Shown: piece by piece, positions 32,490 to 39,357 of the stretch
Position numbering within the stretch: the stretch's first letter is position 1
Layout: every line of letters begins with the position of its first letter
Source: Thiohalobacter sp. IOR34
GTDB taxonomy: Bacteria > Pseudomonadota > Gammaproteobacteria > Thiohalobacterales > Thiohalobacteraceae
Length of the DNA stretch: 64,000 nucleotides
NCBI RefSeq assembly: GCF_030406045.1
Contig: NZ_CP128988.1
Span: 1,151,438-1,215,437 of the forward strand
Direction: 5' to 3'
Notes under the pieces: generated by a model
Databases searched by the model: none
The model's input: only the letters and a program-made list of their open reading frames with translations
What the model was told of the DNA's origin: nothing
Program-made: the position numbers and the translations under genes

Positions 32490-32998
32490 CGACACGCACG
32501 ACATTTCGCTGGCTGCCCCTTGCCATGTTGCTGCTGGGCGGTTGTGCCAGCGTACCGCCGGGCGGGGCGCCGCCGGTGGAGGAGCGCGGCGATGCCGCGA
32601 CCCGCTCCGTGCCAGCGCCGGGCCCGACGCCCGGGGTCGAACGCCGCCCCTACCGTGCCGAACCGCCGGCAGCGCAGCGCTCAGCGGTCGAGACCCTGGT
32701 GGCACGCGCCGACCGGGCCGTGCAGGGTGGCCAGTGGGCCGAGGCCGGTGCGGCGCTGGAGCGGGCCCTGCGCATCGCCCCGGGTGATGCGCGGCTCTGG
32801 TACCAGCTGGCCGAGGTGCGTCTGGCACAGGGCCGTTATGCCCAGGCGGTGCAACTGGCCCGCAAGTCGAATGGCTATGCCAGCGGCGAGCCGCGTCTGC
32901 TGCAGGCCAACTGGCGGCTGATCGCCGAGGCCCTCGAGGCCCTGGGGGATGGCCGCGGCGCCGCAGAGGCGCGCCGCCGCGCCGCCCGCTACCCCTGA
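32486..32998 (+). CDS. TPR lipoprotein, candidate PBP1b activator (LpoP-like)
   Basis: The 170-aa product has a lipobox, LAMLLLGGCAS, after a short basic start. A Pro-rich tether (about 22-65) follows, then a TPR region: VETLVARADRAVQGGQWAEA, LERALRIAPGDARLWYQLAE and VRLAQGRYAQAVQLARKS. It should be an outer-membrane lipoprotein. Its ATG overlaps the mrcB TGA (ATGA), a strong hint of shared function. In Pseudomonas aeruginosa PBP1b is activated by LpoP, a TPR-containing lipoprotein encoded beside it; this gene has the same architecture and place. The role is therefore inferred, with good contextual support. Confidence 0.85.
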   Translation: MTTRTTFRWLPLAMLLLGGCASVPPGGAPPVEERGDAATRSVPAPGPTPGVERRPYRAEPPAAQRSAVETLVARADRAVQGGQWAEAGAALERALRIAPGDARLWYQLAEVRLAQGRYAQAVQLARKSNGYASGEPRLLQANWRLIAEALEALGDGRGAAEARRRAARYP

Positions 32999-33075
32999 GC
33001 ACCGGCTCGGGGCATCCCCAACTTGTGTACAATGGCGGTACCCGCGCCGGGGGGCGCATACGTCCACAAGAGACC

Positions 33076-33606
33076 ATGTCCGATTCGTCCGATCACGCCA
33101 ATCCCTATGCCGTCGATCGTCTGATCGCCGAGGCGCGGCGGCTGGCCGCCGAGTACCGGCGTGCTACCGGCACCCCCTTGCCCGGCATCAGCAGCGAGAT
33201 CGCCGAGAACGACGCCGCCCGGCTGCTCGGGCTGGAGCTGGTCAAGGATCCGCAGCAGGCCCATGATGCCCTCGGCCGCGGCCGCCGCGAGGGGCTGCGC
33301 TACCAGATCAAGAGCCGCACCATCTTCGACGAGAGCAAGAGCGGACACCGCATCGGCCAGCTCAAGGTCGACAAGGAATGGGACGCGGTGTTGCTGGTGC
33401 TGATGGACGAAGACTACGAACCCTTCGAGATCCACGAGGCCGACCGCGAGACCCTGCTCGAGGCCGTGGCCGAATCGGCCAGCAGCCGGCGCAGCAAGCG
33501 CGGCGCCCTGTCGGTGGCCAAGTTCAAGGCCATTGGCCGGTTGGTCTGGACCCGTGAAGAGGGTGAGATCGACGACGAGATCTGGGACAACCAGGGGGGC
33601 GACTGA
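33076..33606 (+). CDS. Conserved-looking small protein with a YQIKSR core, function unknown
   Basis: The 176-aa soluble protein has no signal or TM segment. It shows a helical start (NPYAVDRLIAEARRLAAEYR), then GISSEIAENDAARLLGLEL, YQIKSRTIFDES, HRIGQLKVDKEWDAVLLVLM and DYEPFEIHEADRETLLEAV. It ends with a basic SSRRSKRGALSVAKFK and an acidic tail. The E...QIKxR layout recalls restriction-endonuclease-like folds seen in DUF6998-type proteins, but a catalytic set cannot be confirmed by eye. It precedes the DinG/YoaA helicase by 23 bp on the same strand, so a DNA-linked role is possible. The ATG at 33076 is the first that gives a compact protein. Confidence 0.6.
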   Translation: MSDSSDHANPYAVDRLIAEARRLAAEYRRATGTPLPGISSEIAENDAARLLGLELVKDPQQAHDALGRGRREGLRYQIKSRTIFDESKSGHRIGQLKVDKEWDAVLLVLMDEDYEPFEIHEADRETLLEAVAESASSRRSKRGALSVAKFKAIGRLVWTREEGEIDDEIWDNQGGD

Positions 33607-33629
33607 ACGCCCCGCGTCCCCAGGCCACC

Positions 33630-35582
33630 ATGTCCCTGACCCCTCCAGAACCTGCCGAGCTGCTCAGCGCCCAGGGGCCGCTGGCCCGCCGCCTGCCGGG
33701 TTTCGCGCCGCGGGAAGCCCAGCAGCGCATGGCCGAGGCCGTGGCCGATGCGCTGGCCGCTGGCGAGAACCTGGTGGTCGAGGCCGGCACGGGTACCGGC
33801 AAGACCTTCGCCTACCTGGTGCCGGCCCTGCTCTGCGGCCGCAAGGTGATCGTCTCCACCGGCACCCGGCATCTCCAGGATCAGCTCTTCCACCGCGACC
33901 TGCCGCTGGTACGCGAGGCGCTCGGCACCGGGGTCGACGTGGCCCTGCTCAAGGGCCGGGCCAACTATCTGTGCCTGCACCGGCTGGAGCTGGCCGAGGC
34001 CGAGGGGCTTTCCGCGCGGCGCCAGGCCCGTGAGCTGCAGGCCATCCGCCGCTGGTCCGGCAGCACCGCCGACGGTGACATCGCCGGCATCGGCGGGGTG
34101 CCGGAGGACGCCGCAATCTGGCCGCGGGTGACCTCCACCAGCGACAACTGCCTGGGTGGCGAATGCCCGCGCCATGCCGACTGTTTCGTGGTCAAGGCGC
34201 GGCGCCGCGCCCAGGAGGCCGACCTGGTGGTGGTCAACCATCACCTGCTGTTCGCCGACATGGCGCTCAAGGAAGAAGGCTTCGGCGAGCTGCTGCCCGA
34301 GGCCGGCGCCTTCATTGTCGACGAGGCCCATCAGCTGGCCGAGACCGCCTCGGCCTTCTTTGGCCTCAGCCTGGGCAGCCGCCAGTTGCTGGGCCTGGCG
34401 CGCGACGCCGTGCTGGAACATCTTGCCGAGGCTGGCGACATGGCCGCCTTGCCGGACAGCGCCCGGGCGCTGGAGACGGCGGTCGCCGATCTGCGCTTGG
34501 CTTTCGGCCGCGACAGCGGTCGTCGCCCCTGGCAGGCGGTGCAGTCCGTTCCCGAGGTGCAGGCGGCGTTGCAGCGCCTCGGCGAGATGCTCGACGAGCT
34601 GACCGCCTGGCTGGAGGCGGCGGCACCGCGCGGACGCGGTCTGGAGGCCGTCTGGCACCGCGCCCAGGGTCTGCAGGAACGCTTGCGGCTGGTGCGTGAG
34701 GCGCCCCCGGCGGGCTATGTGCAGTGGCTGGAGACCTTCCGTCGCAGTTTCGGCATCCACTTCACCCCGCTCGACATCGCCGCCATCTTCCGCGAACAGC
34801 AGCAGCATCTGGAGGGCAGCTGGGTGTTCACCTCGGCGACACTGGCGGTGGGCGACAGCTTCGAGCACTTCACGGCCCAGCTTGGACTGGAGGCCCCGCG
34901 CACCCTGCGCCTGGACAGCCCCTTCGACTATGTCCGCAACACGCTGTTGTACCTGCCGCCCGGGCTGCCGGCACCGAACCAGCCCGCCTACAATGCCGCC
35001 GTGACCGAGGTCGCCCGTCAGCTGCTGCCGCTCAGCCGTGGCCGGGCCTTCCTGCTGTTCACCAGTCACCGGGCGTTGCGCCAGGCGGCCGAGGCATTGC
35101 GCGACAGCCTGGACTATCCGCTGCTGGTGCAGGGCGAGGCGCCGCGTTCCGAACTGCTGCGCCGCTTTCGCGAGCTGGGCGACGCGGTGCTGCTCGGTAC
35201 CGGCAGCTTCTGGGAGGGGGTCGACGTGCGCGGCGAGGCGCTGTCGCTGGTGTTGATCGACAAGCTGCCCTTCGCCTCGCCCGGCGATCCGGTGCTGCAG
35301 GCGCGCCTCGACCTGCTGCGCGAGCAGGGTGGCAACCCCTTCATGGACTACCAGCTGCCAGGGGCGGTGATCGCCCTCAAGCAGGGCGTGGGCCGGCTGA
35401 TCCGCGACGTCAGTGACCGTGGGGTGCTGGTGCTCTGCGATCCCCGCCTGCTGGACAAGCCCTACGGGCGCCTGTTCCGGGCCAGCCTGCCGCCGATGCC
35501 GCAGAGCCGCCGGCTGGAGGACGTGGCGGCGTTCTTTGCCGGCCCAGGCACGGCCGAGGCCGCCGCCGGAGGCGGTACATGA
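33630..35582 (+). CDS. yoaA: ATP-dependent Fe-S helicase of the DinG/YoaA family
   Basis: A superfamily 2 XPD-like 5'-3' DNA helicase. The 650-aa product has Walker A (VEAGTGTGKTFAYLVPALL), four Fe-S cluster cysteines (NYLCLH, then CLGGECPRHADC), VVNHHLLFADMAL, the DEAH box FIVDEAHQL, motif III/IV FTSATLAVGD and the C-terminal RecA-like lobe. That lobe includes GRAFLLFTSHRAL, GTGSFWEGVDVRGEAL and GVGRLIRDVSDRG. Length and lack of an exonuclease domain favour YoaA over firmicute DinG. YoaA works with the polymerase III chi subunit in replication repair in E. coli. Its stop overlaps the tsaB ATG (ATGA). Confidence 0.93.
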   Translation: MSLTPPEPAELLSAQGPLARRLPGFAPREAQQRMAEAVADALAAGENLVVEAGTGTGKTFAYLVPALLCGRKVIVSTGTRHLQDQLFHRDLPLVREALGTGVDVALLKGRANYLCLHRLELAEAEGLSARRQARELQAIRRWSGSTADGDIAGIGGVPEDAAIWPRVTSTSDNCLGGECPRHADCFVVKARRRAQEADLVVVNHHLLFADMALKEEGFGELLPEAGAFIVDEAHQLAETASAFFGLSLGSRQLLGLARDAVLEHLAEAGDMAALPDSARALETAVADLRLAFGRDSGRRPWQAVQSVPEVQAALQRLGEMLDELTAWLEAAAPRGRGLEAVWHRAQGLQERLRLVREAPPAGYVQWLETFRRSFGIHFTPLDIAAIFREQQQHLEGSWVFTSATLAVGDSFEHFTAQLGLEAPRTLRLDSPFDYVRNTLLYLPPGLPAPNQPAYNAAVTEVARQLLPLSRGRAFLLFTSHRALRQAAEALRDSLDYPLLVQGEAPRSELLRRFRELGDAVLLGTGSFWEGVDVRGEALSLVLIDKLPFASPGDPVLQARLDLLREQGGNPFMDYQLPGAVIALKQGVGRLIRDVSDRGVLVLCDPRLLDKPYGRLFRASLPPMPQSRRLEDVAAFFAGPGTAEAAAGGGT

Positions 35583-36262
35583 AGCTCCTGGCGCTGGATA
35601 CCGCCACCGAGGCCTGCAGCGCCGCGCTGCTGGTCGATGGCGAGCTGCGCGAGACCAGCCGGGTCGAGCCGCGCGGCCACGCCCGCCTGCTGCTGGCCAT
35701 GATCGAGACCCTGCTGGCCGAGGCCGGGCTGTCGCCGGGACAGCTCGACGGCCTGGCCTTCGGTCGTGGCCCCGGCAGCTTCACCGGCCTGCGTATCGCC
35801 GCTGGCGTGGCCCAGGGCATCGCCTTTGCCGCCGATCTGCCGGTGCTGCCGGTGTCGACCCTGGCGACCCTGGCGCAGGGGGCGAGGGACGCAGCGCTCG
35901 AGGGCGTGCTGGCGGCCATCGACGCGCGCATGCAGGAGGTCTACTGGGGGGTCTACCGCAGCGGTGCCGAGGGCCTGGTCGAACTCGAGGGCGAGGAGCG
36001 GGTCTGCGCGCCGGCGGCGGTGACGGTGCCGGCGGGCGGGCGCTGGCGTGGGGCGGGGACCGGCTGGGGCAGCTATGGCGAGGCGCTGGCCGCGCGCTGT
36101 GCCGGTCTGCAACTGGTGGCGGTCGAGCCCGGCGCCCTGCCGCATGCCCGCGACATGCTGCCGCTCGCCGCGGCGGCACTACGCGTCGGTGGGGGGCTGC
36201 CGGCCGAGCAGGCGCAGCCAGTCTATTTGCGCAATAATGTCGCCGACCGCCCGCGCTCCTGA
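35579..36262 (+). CDS. tsaB: tRNA threonylcarbamoyladenosine biosynthesis protein TsaB
   Basis: TsaB pairs with TsaD and TsaE to make t6A37 on ANN-decoding tRNAs. The 227-aa ASKHA-fold protein shows KLLALDTATEACSAALLVDG, LAFGRGPGSFTGLRIAAGVA and LPVLPVSTLATLAQ, plus IDARMQEVYWGVYR and a C-terminal QPVYLRNNVADRP. It overlaps yoaA by ATGA, a common proteobacterial arrangement. Its partners TsaD and TsaE are not in this window. Length and motifs are normal. Confidence 0.95.
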   Translation: MKLLALDTATEACSAALLVDGELRETSRVEPRGHARLLLAMIETLLAEAGLSPGQLDGLAFGRGPGSFTGLRIAAGVAQGIAFAADLPVLPVSTLATLAQGARDAALEGVLAAIDARMQEVYWGVYRSGAEGLVELEGEERVCAPAAVTVPAGGRWRGAGTGWGSYGEALAARCAGLQLVAVEPGALPHARDMLPLAAAALRVGGGLPAEQAQPVYLRNNVADRPRS

Positions 36263-36284
36263 ACGGGGCGTTCGGAGAGATCCC

Positions 36285-36563
36285 ATGAGCGACGAGGCAT
36301 TGCAGCAGGTGCTGAAACAGGTGCGGGAACGGGTCGGGGCCGACACCCACGGCGCCGCCTCCCTGGTGCTCTTCGCCCTGATGAAGACCCTGTCCACGGA
36401 CAACGGCCAGTACCTGTTCCTGCTCAACAAGCTGCAGGACCTGCAGGCGGCGGACCGGCGCCTGGCCTACGGCCTGATGGAACTGATGGCGCGTGGCCTG
36501 CACCGGGACGCCAACTGGCAGCAGACCCTGACCGCCATCGAGACGGAGATCCGCGGCGGATGA
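36285..36563 (+). CDS. Small helical protein between tsaB and modA, function unknown
   Basis: The 92-aa protein begins MSDEALQQVLKQVRERVGAD and is almost entirely helical (ASLVLFALMKTLSTDN, FLLNKLQDLQAADRRLAYGL, LMARGLHRDANWQQTL). GGAGAGA precedes the ATG at 5 bp, and its TGA overlaps the modA start (ATGA), so it is very likely a real coding gene translated with modA. No TM, signal or metal motif was seen. I do not recognise the family; a link to molybdate uptake is suggested only by coupling. Confidence 0.75.
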   Translation: MSDEALQQVLKQVRERVGADTHGAASLVLFALMKTLSTDNGQYLFLLNKLQDLQAADRRLAYGLMELMARGLHRDANWQQTLTAIETEIRGG

Positions 36564-37318
36564 TGCGCGGCCGGTTTCGCCTGCGCCCCCTTTTGTTCTG
36601 CATCGCCCTGCTGGGCAGCGCGGCACCGCGCGCCGAGACCCTGCAGGTCGCGGTGGCCGCCAATTTTGCCGCCGCCCTGCGCGCGCTGGCCGAGCGTTTC
36701 CATGCCGACAGCGGTCACCAGCTGCTGCTGGCCGTCGGTTCCACCGGCAAGCAGTATGCGCAGATCCGCCACGGCGCCCCGTTCGACCTGTTCTTCGCCG
36801 CCGACCGCAGACGGCCGCGGCTGCTGGAGGAGGCCGGGCTGGCCTTGCCCGGCAGCCGCTTCACCTATGCCGTCGGCCGGCTGGCCCTCTGGTCGCCCGA
36901 TCCCGCACGGGTGGATGGCGAGGGCCAGGTGCTGGAGCGCGGCGATTTCCGCCACCTGGCGATCGCCAATCCCCGACTGGCGCCCTATGGCCTGGCGGCA
37001 AGCCAGGTGCTGCGTCTGCGCGACCTCTGGGCACGCCTGCTGCCGAAGCTGGTCTATGGCGAGAACATCGCCCAGACCTTCCAGTTCGTCGCCAGCGGCA
37101 ATGCCGAGCTGGGCTTTGTCGCCTGGTCGCAGCTCAAGCGGCCGGGGGTGGCCATCCCCGGTTCCTGGTGGCTGGTGCCGGCCGTGCTCCACTCGCCGAT
37201 CGAGCAGCAGGCGGTGCAGTTGACCGACAGCCCGGCGGCCGCGGACTTCCTGCGCTTCGTGAAGAGCCGGCCAGGGCGGCGGATCATCCACGACTTCGGT
37301 TACGCCACCGTCGACTGA
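36560..37318 (+). CDS. modA: Molybdate ABC transporter substrate-binding protein
   Basis: Periplasmic molybdate/tungstate binder of the modABC importer. The 252-aa product has a Sec signal (RPLLFCIALLGSAAPRAE) and the ModA pattern: LQVAVAANFAAALRALAE, LAVGSTGKQYAQIRHGAPFDLFFAA, YAVGRLALWS, LAIANPRLAPYGLAA and LVYGENIAQTFQFVASGNAE. It closes with SPAAADFLRFVKS. It is the first transporter gene, overlapping the small orphan upstream; modB begins 10 bp after its stop. No ModE box or molybdenum riboswitch was recognised upstream. Confidence 0.93.
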   Translation: MMRGRFRLRPLLFCIALLGSAAPRAETLQVAVAANFAAALRALAERFHADSGHQLLLAVGSTGKQYAQIRHGAPFDLFFAADRRRPRLLEEAGLALPGSRFTYAVGRLALWSPDPARVDGEGQVLERGDFRHLAIANPRLAPYGLAASQVLRLRDLWARLLPKLVYGENIAQTFQFVASGNAELGFVAWSQLKRPGVAIPGSWWLVPAVLHSPIEQQAVQLTDSPAAADFLRFVKSRPGRRIIHDFGYATVD

Positions 37319-37327
37319 GGAGGCATC

Positions 37328-38008
37328 GTGCTGGCCGGGAACGACATCGCCGCCCTCTGGATCACCCTGCGCCTGGCCGGATTGACCACCCTCATCCTGC
37401 TGCTGTTCGGTACCCCCCTGGCCTGGTGGCTGGCGCATGGCGAGGGACGCCTGAAGACCCTGGTCGAGGCGCTGGTGGCGCTGCCGCTGGTGTTGCCGCC
37501 GACGGTGCTCGGTTTCTATCTGCTGATCCTGCTCGGTCCCCAGGGGCCGGTCGGCGGCCTGCTGATCCGGCTCGGCGGCGAGGCGCCGGCGTTCCGCTTC
37601 TCCGGGCTGGTGATCGGCTCGGTGCTCTATTCGCTGCCCTTCGTGGTCCAGCCGCTGCGCAACAGCTTCGCCGCCCAGGGACGGCGCCTGTTCGAGGCCG
37701 CCGCCACCCTGCGGGCTTCGCCGCTGGACCGTTTCTGGAGCCTCGCCGTGCCCCTGGCCAGGCCGGGTTTCCTGACCGCAGCGGTGCTCGGCTTTGCCCA
37801 CACCATCGGCGAGTTCGGGGTGGTGCTGATGATCGGCGGCAACATCCCCGGCCGCACCCAGGTGCTGTCGATTGCCATCTACGACCATGTCGAGAGCCTG
37901 TCCTATGACCAGGCACACTGGCTGGCGGGGGGGCTGCTGCTGTTCGCCTTCGTCCTGCTGCTGCTGGTCTACAGTCTCAACCGCCGTGCCAGGCCGGCCG
38001 TGGCATGA
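37328..38008 (+). CDS. modB: Molybdate ABC transporter permease
   Basis: The 226-aa inner-membrane permease has five to six TM segments. It has the ABC-permease EAA loop FEAAATLRASPLDRFWSLAVP, and GFAHTIGEFGVVLMIGGN, a ModB signature. LPLVLPPTVLGFYLLILLG is also typical. GAGG lies about 4 bp before its GTG start (GTG CTG GCC GGG). It works with ModA and ModC; its stop overlaps the modC ATG (ATGA). Confidence 0.94.
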   Translation: MLAGNDIAALWITLRLAGLTTLILLLFGTPLAWWLAHGEGRLKTLVEALVALPLVLPPTVLGFYLLILLGPQGPVGGLLIRLGGEAPAFRFSGLVIGSVLYSLPFVVQPLRNSFAAQGRRLFEAAATLRASPLDRFWSLAVPLARPGFLTAAVLGFAHTIGEFGVVLMIGGNIPGRTQVLSIAIYDHVESLSYDQAHWLAGGLLLFAFVLLLLVYSLNRRARPAVA

Positions 38009-39075
38009 GCATCGAAGTCCGCTTCCGTCTGCCGCTGGGCAGTTTCGAGCTGGATGTCGATTTCAGCATCCCGGCGCGCGGCGTCACCGCCCTGTTCGGA
38101 CCCTCCGGTTGCGGCAAGACCACCTGCCTGCGCTGCATCGCCGGCCTGGAACGGCCGTTCGAGGGGCGGCTGAGCGTCGCCGGGCGGCTCTGGCAGGACA
38201 GTGCCTCGGGCCGGTTCCTCGACCCGCACCGGCGGCCGCTGGGCTATGTCTTTCAGGATCTGGCCCTGTTCCCGCATCTCTCGGTCCGGGCCAATCTGGA
38301 GTACGGCTACCGGCGGCTGGAGGCCGCCCGGCGCCGGCTGCATCCGCCGGAGGTGATCGAGCTGCTCGGTCTCGGGTCCTTGCTCGAGCGCTCCCCACTG
38401 CGTCTCTCGGGCGGTGAGCGCCAGCGGGTGGCCCTCGGCCGGGCGCTGCTCACCAGCCCGGAACTGCTGCTGCTGGACGAGCCCCTCTCGGCGCTGGATG
38501 ACAGCAGCAAGGCGGAGATCATGCCCTATCTGGAACGCCTGCACCGCGAGCTGGAGATGCCCAGCCTCTACGTCAGCCATTCCCTGGACGAGGTGGCGCG
38601 CCTCGCCGACCGGGTGGTGCTGATGGAGGCGGGGCAGGTGCGTGGTCAGGGGCCGGTCGGCGAGCTCTTCACCCGCCTCGACCTGCCGCCGGCCCACCGG
38701 CCGCAGGCGGCGGCCATCATCGAGGCCGAGGTCAGGGGGCAGGACGGCGAGTTCTGCCTGACCGAACTGGGTTTTTCCGGTGGCCGGCTGCGCCTCCCCT
38801 GCACCGAGCTGCCGGTCGGTACCGCGGTGCGGGTGGTGATCCATGCACGCGACGTCAGCCTCGGCCTGCAGCGGGCCACGGACACCAGCATCCTCAATAT
38901 CATCGAGGCGCGGGTGACCGGTCTCAGCGAGGACGGGCCGGCGCAGATGCTGGTGCGCCTCGATGCCGGCGGCCAGGCCCTGCTGTCGCGCATCACCCGC
39001 AAGTCGGCGGTCCAGCTCGGCCTGCGTCCGGGGCTGGCGCTGTACGCGCAGATCAAGAGTGTGGCGCTGCTCTGA
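38005..39075 (+). CDS. modC: Molybdate ABC transporter ATP-binding protein
   Basis: The 356-aa ATPase powers ModB. It has Walker A GPSGCGKTTCLRCIAGLER, a Q-loop GYVFQDLALFPHL, signature LSGGERQRVALGRALL, Walker B LLLLDEPLSALDD and the H-loop YVSHSLDEVARLADRV. A C-terminal TOBE/MOP-like domain (about 290-355) begins SILNIIEARVTGLSED; in ModC proteins this binds molybdate and gives feedback control. It overlaps modB by 4 bp. The yoaA-tsaB-orf92-modABC series is compact enough to be one transcript. Confidence 0.95.
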   Translation: MSIEVRFRLPLGSFELDVDFSIPARGVTALFGPSGCGKTTCLRCIAGLERPFEGRLSVAGRLWQDSASGRFLDPHRRPLGYVFQDLALFPHLSVRANLEYGYRRLEAARRRLHPPEVIELLGLGSLLERSPLRLSGGERQRVALGRALLTSPELLLLDEPLSALDDSSKAEIMPYLERLHRELEMPSLYVSHSLDEVARLADRVVLMEAGQVRGQGPVGELFTRLDLPPAHRPQAAAIIEAEVRGQDGEFCLTELGFSGGRLRLPCTELPVGTAVRVVIHARDVSLGLQRATDTSILNIIEARVTGLSEDGPAQMLVRLDAGGQALLSRITRKSAVQLGLRPGLALYAQIKSVALL

Positions 39076-39220
39076 CCGCCCTGGTCACCGCTTTCGACCC
39101 ACACAGACGTAACGCTCCATGACCGGTTGGAGGCATCGCGAATTGGCGGTGATCCAGGTCACGATCAGGGCAGTCATGCTGCCGCGGCGGCAGCCCCGGT
39201 GCCTGGTGCGCACCTCCGTT

Positions 39221-39257
39221 GTGCGTGGGAGCGGCTTCCAGGCCGCGATGGGTTTTT
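39221..39257 (+). repeat. Single REP-like arm with downstream T-run
   Basis: GGGAGCGGCTTCCAGGCCGC followed by GATGGG and six Ts matches one arm of the genome's GTAGGAGCGGCCTCCAGG repeat. The GCGGC/GCCGC stem plus T-run lies 150 bp after modC and could act as a terminator. The rest of the modC-39358 gap shows nothing clear. Confidence 0.5.
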
Positions 39258-39357
39258 TCCCGACCTGGCTTGACGCTCGATAGGGCCAGCGGTAGATTCG
39301 ACGGCAAGGCAGACAATAACCACAAGAATCCAAACAAAAGGAAAGGGGGGGGTCGCC

